From Xestospongia bergquistia (taxonomy: Eukaryota > Porifera > Demospongiae > Haplosclerida > Petrosiidae): a DNA stretch of 64,000 nucleotides. Shown piece after piece: positions 10,553 to 23,811 of the stretch. Within the stretch, counting starts at the first letter, position 1; each line of letters opens with the position of its first letter. The notes below the pieces were generated by a model that did no database searches, was not told the origin of the DNA, and was given only the letters and a program-made list of their open reading frames with translations. A program made the translations under genes and the position numbers. The stretch lies in the NCBI GenBank assembly GCA_963965975.1, contig OZ014415.1, positions 1,555,001-1,619,000 on the forward strand, written 5' to 3'.

Positions 10553-12955
10553 TTATTGAAAAGAGAGCGAACATAGTTTTTGATCTGTTATCTCATACAA
10601 TGCTTCACTATAAACATGATATTATAAATCTGTCTCCTAGTATTGGTAACTCACTTAACACTTATTTCCATATTACTATAATTTGGACTGGTTGTCATAG
10701 CGATATCATCATTAGTTATCTCATACACTGCTTCTCTATAAACATGATATTATAAATCTGTTTCCTAGTATTGGTAACTCACTTAATACTTGTTTCTACA
10801 TTACTATAATTTGGACTGGTTGTCATAGCGATATCTTCATTTGTTATCTCATTCAATGCTTCACTATAAACATGATATTATAAATCTGTCTCCTAGTATT
10901 GGTAACTCACTTAATACTTGTTTCTACATTACTATGATTTGGACTGGTTGTCATAGCAATATCTTCATTAGTCATCTCATACAATGCTTCACTATAAACA
11001 TGATATTATAAATATGTCTCCTAGTATTGGTAACTCACTGAACACTTGTTTCCACATTACTATAAATTGGACTGGTTGTCTTAGTGATATCTTCATTAGT
11101 TATCTCATGCAATGCTTCACTATAAACGTGATATAATAAATCAGTCTCCTAGTATTGGTAAACTCACTAAACACTTCTTTCCACATTACTATAAGTTGGA
11201 CTGGTTGTCATAGCGATATCTTCATTAGTAATTTCATACAATGCTTCACTATAAACATGATATTATAAATTTGTCTCCTAGTATTGGTAACTCACTGAAT
11301 ACTAGTTTCTACAGCTCTATAATCTGGACTGGTTGTCACAATGATATCTCTATGTCTTGTTTTCATACTAAATAAACAAATCATTATAATAATCAATAAA
11401 GTTACTTTATTTAATAAGATATATACCTCAATAACTGTATCTTATTATATAGTTTTATTACAATCAGTACTAGTATTATAATAATAATACCAGCAATAAC
11501 TAATACTACTACTACTAATATTGATGATACAGAAACAGTTAGTCCACTAGTAGAAGATTCTGTATTAGTGGTTGTCATAGTGAAAATAGGACAAGACCCT
11601 TCATAAGATGTTGTACTAATAACAGTAACTGTTACTGTACTTGGATGTACAGTGATGTCAGCTATAAGATAGAGATTTCAGGATGATCTGAAGTAGACTA
11701 TTCACTTACATAATGTCACATTAGTTGTGTTACTATGATCACTAGGTAGTACTGTACTATCCTCACTGCCATATGATACTACAAAGAAAATATATCTATT
11801 ATTCAAACACAGTCCTGATGTTATATTCAATGTAGTGTTAGTAGTAGTTCCTGCACTCATAACAGAACTACCATAATTACTGAGTTGATAGAACACCTCA
11901 TAGCCAGCTACTCCTGACACAGATGACCAGGAGAGTTGTATATGTGTCAGACCTGTGTTCAGTCTTGTAGCATTCAGATCAGTAGGAGTACCAGCAACTG
12001 TAATAGAGAGAGAATATGTATACCATTCTACTCATGTGATTTCTAACTGGTTATAGGCTGTGATGTACTATTACTATTTGTAGCAGTTTTAGAACTATTT
12101 TCAGGACTACCTGTCACTCTGGCATTAGAGACACTACACTGGTAAGTACCAGCTTGTCTCATTCTCACTGTCACTGTCACCTGTGTTATAGACTCTGGTC
12201 CATTCACTACCACACAAGACAGGTCACCACTAGCAATGGTGAATGGGTTACTTCCATCTGTACAATTGACATAAGTGGGAGGTTCATTAGAGACATTGAA
12301 TGTGAGAGTGAAGACTGGAGGGTTAGCATCTCTTGTTGAGACAAGAGAGAACTGCATAGAGGAGTCTGCATCAGGACCATCTATATAGGAGTGAGATGTA
12401 TCATCACTTTAATACTATATGACCTCAGTTACTAACCATTGCTATTGTATGTGACAGTTCTATATATTCCTACCACTAGTGTTTGATTCATTCCATTCTC
12501 ATCAGGAATAATACAGTTGTACAGACCTTCATAACCTGATAATCCTGCTTTTCTAGCTAGTGCAATCTGACCTGTGAGCCTCTTAGAAAGTATTGGACTT
12601 GGTGCTGAGCTATCATCAAATGCTCCAGTAAACAAAGGTACTTGAGTACCATTAGGATAATACCACAATCCAATATCAGAACCATTATTAGCACTCTGAC
12701 ACCACAAGGCATTATTAGTACCATTGTTATGCTGATCAATATCATAAGTCTGTCCATCATGTATCATTGAGAAGTCTGGTATTGTCCTATTCTCATAGGG
12801 TAGATACAGTTGTACACCTGTTATTATAACGTATATATTAGTGATCACTCTAACAACAACTACTTACCATTACTAGGTCTGTTGGTAGGTTCTTGTCCAT
12901 CTCCTAGTTGTACTAGTAGTAACATACAACACAATATCTTCACTAATAACTCCAT
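10553..12955 (-). CDS. R3: class I Ig-Ig-FN3 receptor with seven tail exons
   Basis: The cleanest class I gene. Exons: signal peptide 12868-12955, Ig1 12437-12817, Ig2 12048-12380, FN3 11710-11997, stalk plus TM 11427-11661, then tail exons 11296-11367, 11168-11248, 11039-11119, 10911-10991, 10783-10863, 10655-10735 and terminal 10553-10607. All junctions have GT-AG ends and every internal exon keeps frame. Tail exons two to six are 81-bp copies. Their first motif reads EALYEIT, EALHEIT, EALYEMT, EALNEIT and EAVYEIT. Their second reads YSNV, YSNV, HSNV, YSNV and YSNM. The protein ends DQKLCSLSFQ. Tail introns are only about 45-55 bp. It is predicted to act at the plasma membrane with phosphotyrosine docking sites and no enzymatic domain; the ligand is unknown. 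Confidence 0.85.
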
Positions 12956-13969
12956 CGTTGTCTGTGATAGAGCTAGTGCTGATGTAATGAACTATTAATA
13001 AAAGTGCTATTTTTTACTATTACTATATCAACATTAGTGAAGTAAAATAATCAATGATAAACTATATATATTACTGTATAGAAGTAGTATAAATTAAAAA
13101 TAACAAAATGTAGTGATTGAAGACACATTATGATGTCATTGTTAATTATATTCTCATGGTATAAGCATCTTTAAATTTCTCTAAATACTGACATGTCAGT
13201 TATTAATATTTAAGTTATTAATACAAGTTATTAAGTAGACAAAATATAATGTTAGAAGTGCAAACAGGAGTAGCTATTTATAGTAACATATTTATGATGA
13301 TGTCATAAATACCAATTGTCTCATTAGTTTAAGACACCTATATAATAAGTATATTATAGTATCATATAATATATATTATAGAATATAGACCTATTACCTA
13401 TGACCTCTCTGGAAATTTTATAGCCTAATATATTTGTAATTATAACAATAATTATTTTGTTTAAAATTATTACTCTAATTGGCTTTATTTATTGCTATCA
13501 TATCCGCTGCTATTAATTGTTATCTAGTAGTATTACAAACCTTAGATCAGACCACAACTGAATCTTTGAAATATTTGAAAACAAGATGTATAGACAGAGG
13601 TTCTAGTTAATAATGAAGCTGATGATTACTAGTAACTATATTTACAATATAGAACTAGTACTAACAAATGTAGTTATAGAAGATATGTAATGATGTTATT
13701 ATTAATTCTATTCTCTCTGTGCATGTTCTAAATTTCTCTGAATTATCAGAACAAGCTACTTAATAGACAAAAATATGATTGCAAATAGTTTAAACAAAGT
13801 GTCTAGACAGCTGGTGGAGAAATGCAATACTTTAATGTTAAAATGAATACAATTATGTTCCAAGGTTTAGTGTTTAAGGTCTAATATATTACTATGGGAA
13901 TACTATAGTATTAATTTCACATTAAGGTATGACATTCACTGCTGACTACTTAAGAATCTTCTTGTTGCA
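12956..13969. other. Spacer upstream of R3
   Basis: No coding exon seen. The conserved upstream block of R3 lies at about 13,038-13,094. The remainder closely matches the spacer at about 2141-2990 upstream of R1, so R1 and R3 are products of one duplication. Confidence 0.6.
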
Positions 13970-14401
13970 AAATAAATTCAGTTGATTCTTGATCAGCTAT
14001 TACATAAAATGGTTCTTCAGTTTTGCTATACAATGGTTCTTCAAGTTCACTATAAACAAATCTTAAATCTGCCTCCTTAACCAATGTTTATAACTTACTC
14101 AGCAATTGTTTATAACACTCTCATTTGCACTGGTTATCATAGCAATATATTTGTGTGTTTTTTTCATACTAAATAAAATAAATCATTTAAATGATCAATA
14201 AAGTTACATTATCTAATAACACACATACCTCAATAACTGCATCTTGTTATATAGTCTTATTACAATCAGTACTAGTATTATAATAATAATACCTGTAATA
14301 ACTAATAGTACTAGTAATATTAATGATACAGAAACAGTTAGTTCACTAGTACACTCTGAATATGTGGCTGTCATAGTGATGACAACCACATATTTATCCA
14401 T
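13970..14401 (-). pseudogene. R4: orphan receptor TM and tail exons
   Basis: A class II type TM exon (14,229 to about 14,390, containing YSECTSELTVSVS and a long aliphatic helix, ending LYNKMQLLR) is followed by a tail exon (14,099-14,168) with HKYIAM. Two bases are missing relative to the 72-bp homologues, so the frame ends at INNC and a stop. A terminal-type exon (LEEPLYSKTEEPFYVIADQE) follows at about 13,980-14,058. No signal peptide, Ig or FN3 exon lies upstream; the TCCA repeat begins at the break. It is a non-functional remnant unless spliced from a distant gene. Confidence 0.7.
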
Positions 14402-16477
14402 CCATTCAACTATTTATCCATTCACCCAACATTTGTCTATTCACCCAACCATTTGTCCATCCATTCATAGGTTTCAACTTTGAAGCAGTACAATCTATTG
14501 CTAAATATTTGAAGTAGATAATCACTGAAAGAAAAGGCCGGTGTGAAAGTAGTGTCACTAAATTTACCAATCATAACATTACTACATAAACTCAAAATTT
14601 TAGATCCTAACATAATAACAATATTATATACACATCAATTATGAAAAAGTAGTTTATCTGAAGTGAAAAATTTAAAAAGAGTCAGATATTGTTATGGAAT
14701 AATATACTACATCCTCATAAATTACATTTAGTAATGTCAGTATATGATATATAAGGATGCTATTAGTTTGTATGTTTAATGTACTATAAGATTCATTTAA
14801 ATGAAAGTGTATTGTCTACAACTATAGACTGGTCCAATCCAGAATGGTAACAGGCAAAAACTACTCATCTTTTTAATCTATAATATGTTGCTAAGAAAAG
14901 TCATCTGGTAGACCAATGATGTGCTGATGAGAGAGAGAGAGAGAGATAGAGAATATTATTTTAGATAACATCTACTAATATGCAATAATTACAGTACAGT
15001 ACTATAGTGACCTAATATATACTTGAGCATATCAAGTGTCATCATAGTAGTCATTAACTACTACTGAAACATTGAAACATGAGACGTCAGTTCAGCACCA
15101 TATCAGTATTACTGGCAGTTTTATATTAAAGAACATAAACAACTAGACATCAAACAAAGTGACAACAAATATGTGTTAAGTAAAAATTGCTTTGGACTAT
15201 GGTCATATCTGTGTGATGATTGTACTTCTCAATAATACTGAGTCTAAAGAACTACAGCAAAGGAGTGACATTGTCTAGTGTATATACTAGAAATTATGAG
15301 TTGGATACTCGACAAACTAAGTAGTCATTCCATACATATTGCTGATCAATGCATTCTGTTCAGTGATGTAATAATGAATATATATTGTGTAATAGGTATA
15401 TTAAAAAGTTAATTCAGTGATCACTCCCTAAGTAGTGCACATACACCTGTATCAGTTGATTTAAGCATCGTAACTCACTCGTACTCCTAATACGATACTA
15501 TGATATCAAGACTAATCTTGACGTTGCAAATCTTTATTCATTATAATATGTCAATGTATAATATGATATATTCCATTAAGAACAATGTTGCTTTATATAT
15601 GTGAATTGCAATAATGTTATTTATTAACTGAAACATTAATCAATACACTTAATATATATATATATATACATTGTAAAACTGATTAGTTGATTTTACCAAT
15701 TTATGGTTATACAGGTCATATGTATCAAAACATTTTTTGTTACAGGTTGAAAATAAACAAAATACTGTTTTGATTACTAATAGCTTATGGGATTTACAGT
15801 TTACCAAATGTTAGAACATATGAAGATTTTTTATTCTTAGACAAGATGCTGATCATAAAGGTGACCCTTTGGGTAACACAATACAAATTCTTTAATAAAT
15901 CTTAAATCTTTTTTAAACTAATGGGAAGAAATATCAGTAAAACTGGTCATTCTGTCATAGAGAACATTCCAAGAATTTTATTAAGTTGTATTGTATATAC
16001 AAAATATGCAATTGATCATGATATTACAAACATTATGTAATTATATATTGTTAATATTGTCTCATTAAATATTATAAATATACACCTATTACATCTGATC
16101 TCTCTATAATCTAATATAATATTTATAATTAGAATATTATGTTAGAATTATTTTTCCAATAGACTTCATTTATTGGCACTATTAATTGTTATCTAGTACA
16201 ATTACAACCACTAGATCAAATCAAACCTGATCTTTGAAATATTTGAAAAAAAGATATACATAGGGTCTAGTAAATATATTCACTAGAACCCTTAATAGTA
16301 ATAGAAATGAAAAGTAAACAAAGTTATAATGTAAACAATAAAATGATGATATATAGTGAGCATGTGACATGAACTGTTTATGTAACACATGGACTTGTCA
16401 AGTTACAGCACATGGACTTGTTAAGTACTGGTGCATATTAGTTCATCATTGTCTGTTCTTTTGTCATAAGTATGATT
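14402..16477. other. Spacer with duplicated block, copy 2
   Basis: TCCA repeat to about 14,465, then the second copy of the 7731-8519 block (14,467-15,269), then the inverted copy of about 8990-9170 (15,385-15,560). An (AT)n tract at about 15,652-15,668 and receptor 3' flank (about 16,000-16,477) follow. No gene is seen. Confidence 0.6.
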
Positions 16478-18695
16478 TTATTGAAAAGAGAGTGAACTTA
16501 GTTCTTGATCTGTTATCTGATACAATGCTTCACTATAAACATAGTATTATAAATCTGTCTTCTAGCATTGGTAACTCACTTAACACTTGTTTCCATATTA
16601 CTATAATTTGGACTGGTTGTCATAGCAATATCTTCATTAGTTATCTCATACAATGCTTCACTATAAACATGATATTATAAATCTGTCTCCTAGTATTGGT
16701 AAACTCACTGAATACTTGTTTCTACAGTCCTATAAATTGGACTGGTTGTCTTAGCAATATCTTCATGTGTTGTTTTCATTCTATATGAAACACAAACCAA
16801 TTAAATGATTAATAAAGTTATTTTCATCTAATGACATATATACTTTTGTAACTGTATCTTATTATGTAGTCTTATTATAACGAGTACTAGTATTATAATA
16901 ATAATACCAGCAATAACTAATAGTACTAGTGATATTGATGATACAGTCACAGTTAGTTCATGTGCACTAGTAGAAGATTGACACTCTGTATTAGTGGTTG
17001 TCATAGTGATCATAGGACAAGATCCTTCATAAGATGTTGTACTAATAACAGTAACTATTACTGTACTTAGATTTTCAGTGATGTCAGCTAGAGGATAGAG
17101 AGGTCGGGATGATCTGGAATAGATTATTCACTCACATAATGTTACAGTGGCTGTGTTACTATCATCACTAATAGGAAATGACCCTTCATAAGATATTGTA
17201 CTAATAATAGTAACTGTTACTATACTTGGATGGACAGTGGTGTTAGCTATAAGATAGAGATTTCAGGATGATTAAAAATTGATTTTTCACTCACATAATG
17301 TTACAGTGGCTGTGTTACTATCATCACTAATAGAAGAAGATCCTTTATAAGATGTTGTACTATTAACAGTAACTGTTACTGTACTCAGATATTCATTGCT
17401 GTTACCTATAAGATTTCAGAATGAATGTACCCATAATAATAACTAGCCTCATTAAGTACTTACCTAATGACAAAATGGTGCTATGACTACTAGGCAGTAC
17501 AGTAGTACCCTCACTGCCATATGATACTACAAAAAAAGTATATGTGTTACCATAACTCAGTCCTGATGTTATATTCAACATTGTGTTAGTAGTAGTTCCT
17601 GCACTCATAACAGAACTACTACCATTACTGAGTTGATAGAACACCTCATAGCCAGTTACTCCTGACACAGATGACCAGGAGAGTTGTATGTGTTCATGAC
17701 CTGTGTTCAGTCTTGTAGCAGTCACACCAGTAGGAGTACCAGCAACTATACAGTGAGAGAATGTATACACAATTCTACTCAGTGATTACCTGTTATAGGT
17801 TGTGATATACTACTACTATTTGTAGCAGTTACATTACCAATAGTACCATTACCTACTCTGGCATTGGAGACAGTACACTGGTATGTACCAGCCTGTCTCA
17901 TCCTCACTGTCACTGTCACCTGTGTAACAGATCTTGGTCCATTCACTACCACACGAGACAGGTCACCACTAGCAATGGTGAATGGATTACTTCCATCTGT
18001 ACAAGTGACATCAGTGGGAGGTCCATCAGAGACATTGAATGCGAGAGTGAAAACTGGAGGGTTAGCATCTCTTGTGGATATAAGAGAGAACTGCATAGAG
18101 GAGTCTGCATCAGGACCATCTATATAATAGTAAGATAATATATCATCACTTTATTACAACATGAACTCAATTACTAACTACTGTTATTGTATGTGGCAGT
18201 TCTATATATTCCTACCACTAGTGTTTGATTCACTCCATTCTCATCAGGAATGATACAGGTGTACAGACCTTCATAACCTGATAATCTTGCTTTTCTAGCT
18301 AGTGCAATCTGACCTGTGAACCTCTTAGAGAATATTGGACTTGGTGTTGAGCTATTATCAAATGCTCCATCAAACAAAGGTACTTGATTACCATTAGGAC
18401 AATACCACAGTCCAATGTTAGAACCATTATTAGCACTCTGACACCACATGGCATCACTAATATCATCACCACTCCAATCAATATCATAAAACTGTCCACC
18501 ATGTATCATTGAAAAGTCTGGTATTGTCTTATTCTCAAAGGGTAAATACAGTTGTACACCTGTTATTATGAAGTATATATTTAATGATCATTCTAACAAC
18601 AACTACTTACCATTACTAGGTCTGTTGGTAGGTACTTGTCCATCTCCTAGTTGTACTAGTAGTAACATATAACATAATATCTTCACTAACTCCAT
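16478..18695 (-). CDS. R5: class I receptor with two extra linker exons
   Basis: Exons: signal peptide 18611-18695, Ig1 18179-18559, Ig2 17790-18119, FN3 17464-17745, linker a 17295-17405, linker b 17136-17246, stalk plus TM 16844-17087, tail exons 16709-16780, 16580-16660 and terminal 16478-16532. Linkers a and b are each 111 bp, phase 1-1, and are duplicates of the stalk part of the TM exon (STVTVTV..STTSYKGS, then DDSNTATVTL). They look like stalk lengthening by exon duplication. The tail has YRTV, EALYEIT, YSNM and EALYQIT, and ends ELSSLSFQ. All exon lengths keep frame. Confidence 0.83.
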
Positions 18696-18960
18696 CATCA
18701 TCTTTGACAGAGTTAGTTATGATGTATGAATTATTAATAGAAATGAATTATTATTTTATTAATGCTATTGAGGTAAATTAATCAATAATAAACTATATAC
18801 ATTACTGTATAGATATAATACAAATTAAAAATAAAAAATGTAGTGATATGTAATGTTGTGATTGTAAATTATACTCTCAAGACATATAAATTTCTAAACA
18901 ATTTATCAAAATATATTTAGTACTGATGTAGTCAGTTATTATTATTAAAAGTCATAACCT

Positions 18961-19188
18961 GATTTGAAATCAGCGACCACTTTTGTCAAAACATTTGTGA
19001 CTTGGTTTGTGAATAGGGACCACTGTTAAAATACCTCAAAAAACAGTTTTGTATACATAGATACAGTTACCATGAATAGTTGTGTATATATAGTAACTCT
19101 AAGTATAAAAAAGTGTTTTTGAGATGTTTTAGCAGTAGTCCCTTTTCACAAACAGGCCACAAATGATTAAAGATGTCCATTATTGCAA
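18961..19188. mobile_element. Foldback MITE-like element, copy 2
   Basis: Same inverted-arm structure as 5759-5987, begins GATTTGAAATCAGCGACCAC; lies about 265 bp upstream of the R5 start. More diverged than the other copies. Confidence 0.5.
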
Positions 19189-19309
19189 GTTATTAAGTAG
19201 ATATAATTTAATTGTATAAAGTCGGAAGTACAAACATAAATAGCTATTTATAGTAACATGTTTGTATGATGTCATAAAGTATTACCAAATTTGTCTCATT
19301 AGTTTAAGA

Positions 19310-20290
19310 CATGTATTGTTGATGTTGAAGTAATAGGTAGCATTGTTATTAACATTGTTGATGATAACATATTAGTTAATGATGATATAACTGTTGATAT
19401 TGGAGTTAAAGTCATTGCTACAATATAAAGTATAGGATAGTAATCTACAATATAGTGTATTAATATTCATGAAGTAAGTGGTAATTAAATAGTTTACTAT
19501 TATTATAAAATATTTCCACTCAGTGTTGCTTAACTTTAGTCACAGTCAAGTAACTTGACCACTTAATAATATGTAATTATTGGAGTGGATCCAAATCTAG
19601 TTCCTACTGTGTTGTATAATGGATTACTTAAACACCAGCTAAATAGCTTCCTCTCTAAAATTAAATTCTTACCAGGTGGGATATGTAGGGTTCTCTCTCC
19701 TTCATAATCAACTCCACTTATTTAATAAGTTATAGAAAGTGAGAACTTGCGCTCAAGTTATCTTGTATTTCTCCTATTACATCTTCACTGGTACCAGAAG
19801 GAAAGGTCTTGTTACCCATATCAGACTGTCTCTTGCGTTTACTAGTACTAATATAATAGACAGTATAGTGCTTGACTTCTGGAGCAATAATAGGTTACCA
19901 CATAGCAAGTATTACAGTATAACTGATTTTAATAATAGAGAAAACAGAAGCTGTAGCTATAGAGGAAAGGACATAATCATTGAAAACTCAAACAAGAGAC
20001 CCACGTATGTTACTGGTACAAATTTGTGTATTACTCCATTGTTCTGGTCCTACACTGGTATATGCTCTCATTCCAATGGTATAAGTTAGTGTTACATAGT
20101 AGTCCTCCTATACTGTACTGTGTGTTGGTTGTACTAGTCATATTGTGTAGACTATTACTATTAGACTCCCTATAATGTATCTTATACATGATAATAACAC
20201 CATTGGGTACTGTGGGTACATTCCATGTAATATTGATCATTTGTATCTCTGTACCAGTTTGTATTAGACCAGATACCACACCAGGTTCTA
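19310..20290 (-). pseudogene. Class II receptor remnant: FN3-4, FN3-5 and stalk
   Basis: About 20,030-20,290 matches the fourth FN3 exon (VVSGLIQTG..ITWNVPTVPNGV) but shifts frame after GGLLCNTN. About 19,690-19,960 matches the fifth FN3 exon with several frame breaks, and about 19,310-19,430 matches the stalk exon. They follow the R6 stop in the order expected of a class II gene, so a class II 3' part was displaced here. Confidence 0.7.
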
Positions 20291-20516
20291 CAACATATCA
20301 ATAATACAGTGATGCTTACTACTTCTCAATGTCTTATCATCATGTATTATATGGAAGATAAATGAACACAAATTAGTTAAATGCATGGTCTAGCATGATA
20401 TTCAGTATATCATCTATATAGGATGAATGGGTTATGTAAACAAATATTGTAAATGGAACATTTTTATTATTTTATTGTCCACAACAAATACAATAACATT
20501 ACCAACAGTAACATAA

Positions 20517-22712
20517 TTAAGGTCGTATGTGAACATATGTATATGGGTTTTCTAATGAATCTGTATCTGTAAATCGAGTTGTAGCATAGGCTAGAGATAG
20601 AGTCATTGGTATCATCTTAACATCTGCAGTTGCTGAAGACTCATCTGAAATATTGTCCTTTATTGGCTCTGCAGGAATACTACATTAAGAGAGAGAAAAG
20701 ATGAATAATAGCATTCTATAGTATATAGTAACTAACAATGTTGTATGCCTATTAGTTGTATCATAATTTGGACTTATAGTCATGGGAATATCATCCTCTT
20801 TGTATCTGTATAAAAACAAATTAAACATCTTTAATAAATGTTTAATTTAGTTACCTATCCAGTCCATCAGTATTGAATTTTTTCATATAAATACAAGCAC
20901 ATAAGACAATACAAAGAAGAGAAATAATAACAACAAATGCAATACTCAACAGTGCAACTAAACCAATGACCAATACATTATTACTTGAACCATCATTTGT
21001 AGGTGGCACTATAAGACAAAAATCATAATGTTTCAAGTATACAAATTTATTAGCTACTTGTAATGACAACTGTTACTGTACTCAGATTTTCAGTGATGTT
21101 AGCTAGAGGATAGAGAGGTCAGGATGATCTGGAATAGATTATTCACTCACATAATGTTACAGTGGCTGTGTTACTATCATCACTAATAGGAAATGACCCT
21201 TCATAAGATGTTGTACTAATAACAGTAACTGTTACTATACTTGGAAGGACAGTGGTGTTAGCTATAAGATAGAGATTTCAGGATGATTAAAAATTGATTT
21301 TTCATTCACCTAATGTCACAGTGGCTGTGTTACTATCATCACTAATAGAAGAAGATCCTTTATAAGATGTTGTACTATTAACAGTAACTGTTACTGTACT
21401 CAGATATTCATTGCTGTTACCTATAATATAGAGATTTCAGGATGAATGTACCCATAATACTAACTAGCCTCATTAAGTACTTACCTAATGACAAAATGGT
21501 GCTATGATTACTGGGCAGTACAGTACTATCCTCACTGCCATATGATACTACAAAGAAATCATATGCATCACTATAACTTAGTCCTGATGTTATATTTAAC
21601 ATTGTGTTAGTAGTAGTTCCTGCACTCATAACAGAACTACTACCATTACTGAGTTGATAGAACACCTCATAGCCAGCTACTCCTGACACAGATGACCAGG
21701 AGAGTTGTATGTGTTCATGACCTGTGTTCAGTCTTGTAGCAGTCAAACCAGTAGGAGTACCAGCAACTATACAGTGAGAGAATGTATACACCATTCTACT
21801 CAGTGATTATCTGTTATAGGTTGTGATGTACTACTACTACTTGTAGCAGTTACATTACCAATAGTACCATTACCTACTCTGGCATTGGAGACAATACACT
21901 GGTATGTACCAGCCTGTCTCATCCTCACTGTCACTGTCACCTGTGTAACAGATCTTGGTCCATTCACTACCACACGAGACAGGTCACCACTAGCAATGGT
22001 GAATGGATTACTTCCATCTGTACAAGTGACATCAGTGGGAGGTCCATCAGAGACATTGAATGTGAGAGTGAAGACTGGAGGGTTAGCATCTCTTGTGGAA
22101 ATGAGAGAGAACTGCATGGAAAAATCTGCATCAGGACCATCTATATAATAGTAAGATATATCATCACTTTATTACAGCATGAACTCAGTCACTAACCATT
22201 GCTATTGTATGTGACAGTTCTATACATTCCTACCACTAGTGTTTGGTTCACTCTATTCTCATCAGGAATGATACAGGTGTACAGACCTTCATAACCTGAT
22301 AATCTTGCTTTTCTAGCTAGTGCAATCTGACCTGTGAACCTCTTAGAGAATATTGGACTTGGTGCTGAGCTATTATCAAATGCTCCATCAAACAAAGGTA
22401 CTTGAGTATCATTAGGATAATACCATAGTCCAATATTAGAACCATTATTAGCACTCTGACACCACAAAGCATCATTAGTATGATCACCATTCCAATCAAT
22501 ATCATAAATCTGTCCACCATATATCATTGAGAAGTCTGGTATTATCCTATTCTCATAGGGTAGATACAGTTGTACACCTGTTATTATAAAGTATATATTA
22601 ATGATCACTCTAACAACAACTACTTACCATTACTAGGTCTGTTGGTAGGTTCATGTCCATCTCCTAGTTGTACTAGTAGTAACATATAATAAAATATTTT
22701 CACTAACTCCAT
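20517..22712 (-). CDS. R6: receptor with class I ectodomain and a different TM and tail
   Basis: Exons: signal peptide 22628-22712, Ig1 22197-22577, Ig2 21 800-22140 region (exon expected 21,811-22,140), FN3 21485-21766, linkers 21310-21420 and 21151-21261, a short 45-bp linker 21058-21102, TM 20855-21008, tail exons 20737-20805 and terminal 20517-20679. Ectodomain and linkers closely match R5. The TM exon (NNVLVIGLVALLSIAFVVII then a cysteine-rich CIVLCACIY) and tail do not. The tail has SPNYDTT, SLAYATT and ends ENPYTYVHIRP. Phases (1-1, 1-2, 2-2) still fit. The Ig2 donor reads AT instead of GT (ACAG then ATAATC); if retained, the protein ends a few residues after Ig2 as a possible soluble two-Ig form. 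Confidence 0.7.
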
Positions 22713-22980
22713 CATCGTCTTTGGCAGAGTTAGTTATGATGTAATGAATTATTAATAGAAATGAAATATTATTTTATTAATGTTATTGACGTAAGATAAT
22801 CAATGATAAATTATATACATTAATGTATAGATATTGTACAAATTAAAACTAACAAAATGTAGCAATTGAAGATATGTAATGTTGTGATCATAAATTATGC
22901 TGTCATCATATATGAATGCTTAAAATATTCTCAAAATATATTTAGTACTGATGTAGTCAGTTATTATTATTAAAAGTCAT

Positions 22981-23210
22981 GATCTCATTTGAAATAAGGG
23001 GCCCCCTTTGTCAAAACATCTGTGCGTGACTTGATTTGTGAAAAGGGACCACTATTAAAATGCCTGTAAAAACAGTTTTGTATACATATAGTTACCATGA
23101 ATAGTTGTGTATATATATAAAGTGACTTTAGGTATAAAGAACTTTTTTGAGCTGTTTTAACAGTAGTTTTCACAAACAGATCACGAGTCCTTTGATAAAA
23201 GATGTCCACA
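22981..23210. mobile_element. Foldback MITE-like element, copy 3
   Basis: Matches copy 1 in both arms (TTTGAAATAAGGGG at left; GATAAAAGATGTCC at right). Lies about 270 bp upstream of R6. It contains no coding sequence; apparent frames across it are by chance. Confidence 0.55.
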
Positions 23211-23811
23211 ATCAGTAGAAATTATTAAGTACACAAATATAATTGTATGTGGTTGGAAGTACAAGTAGGAATAACTATTTATAGTAACATATTTATAATG
23301 ATGTCAAAAATATTACCAAATTTGTCTCATTAGTTTAAGACACCTATTATAACAAGTGTATTATAGTAATGAATAATATATATTATAAAATATAGACCTA
23401 TTACCTCTGACCTCTCTGGAAATTTTATAGCCTATTATACTTGCACGTATAATAATTATTATTTTGTTTAGAATTATTACTCTATTTGACTTTATTTATT
23501 GCTATCATATCTGCTGCTATTTATTGTTATCTAGTAGTATTACAAACTCTAGATCAGACCACACATGAATCTTTTGAGATATTTAAAAAGAAGATGTACA
23601 GAAGGTCTAATTAACATTCGCTAGAACCCTTAACAGTAAAAGCAAATGAAAAGCTAACTAAAATATATTGTTTACTGTGAGCAGTACAATTATGATATAT
23701 TATGTACTTATATATAATGTTTAATAGTGATGAGCATGTGACATGTTTATATAACAAATGGCCTCATAGGCTCAAAGTATCTTCTTGTTGCAAAATAAAT
23801 TCAGTTGCTTC

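Noticed and set aside
10553..11367. Regular repeats about every 130 bp, CRISPR-like at first sight
   Set aside because: Repeats are 81-bp in-frame exons with GT-AG borders, and the spacers are similar short introns, not unique spacers.
17864..18127. Plus-strand frames opposite Ig2 exons (also 21,885, 12,154 and 36,122)
   Set aside because: Antisense shadows of conserved Ig2 exons; no splice or start context of their own.
22985..23209. Minus-strand 74-codon frame
   Set aside because: Lies wholly within the foldback MITE copy 3 and is not conserved in the other copies.
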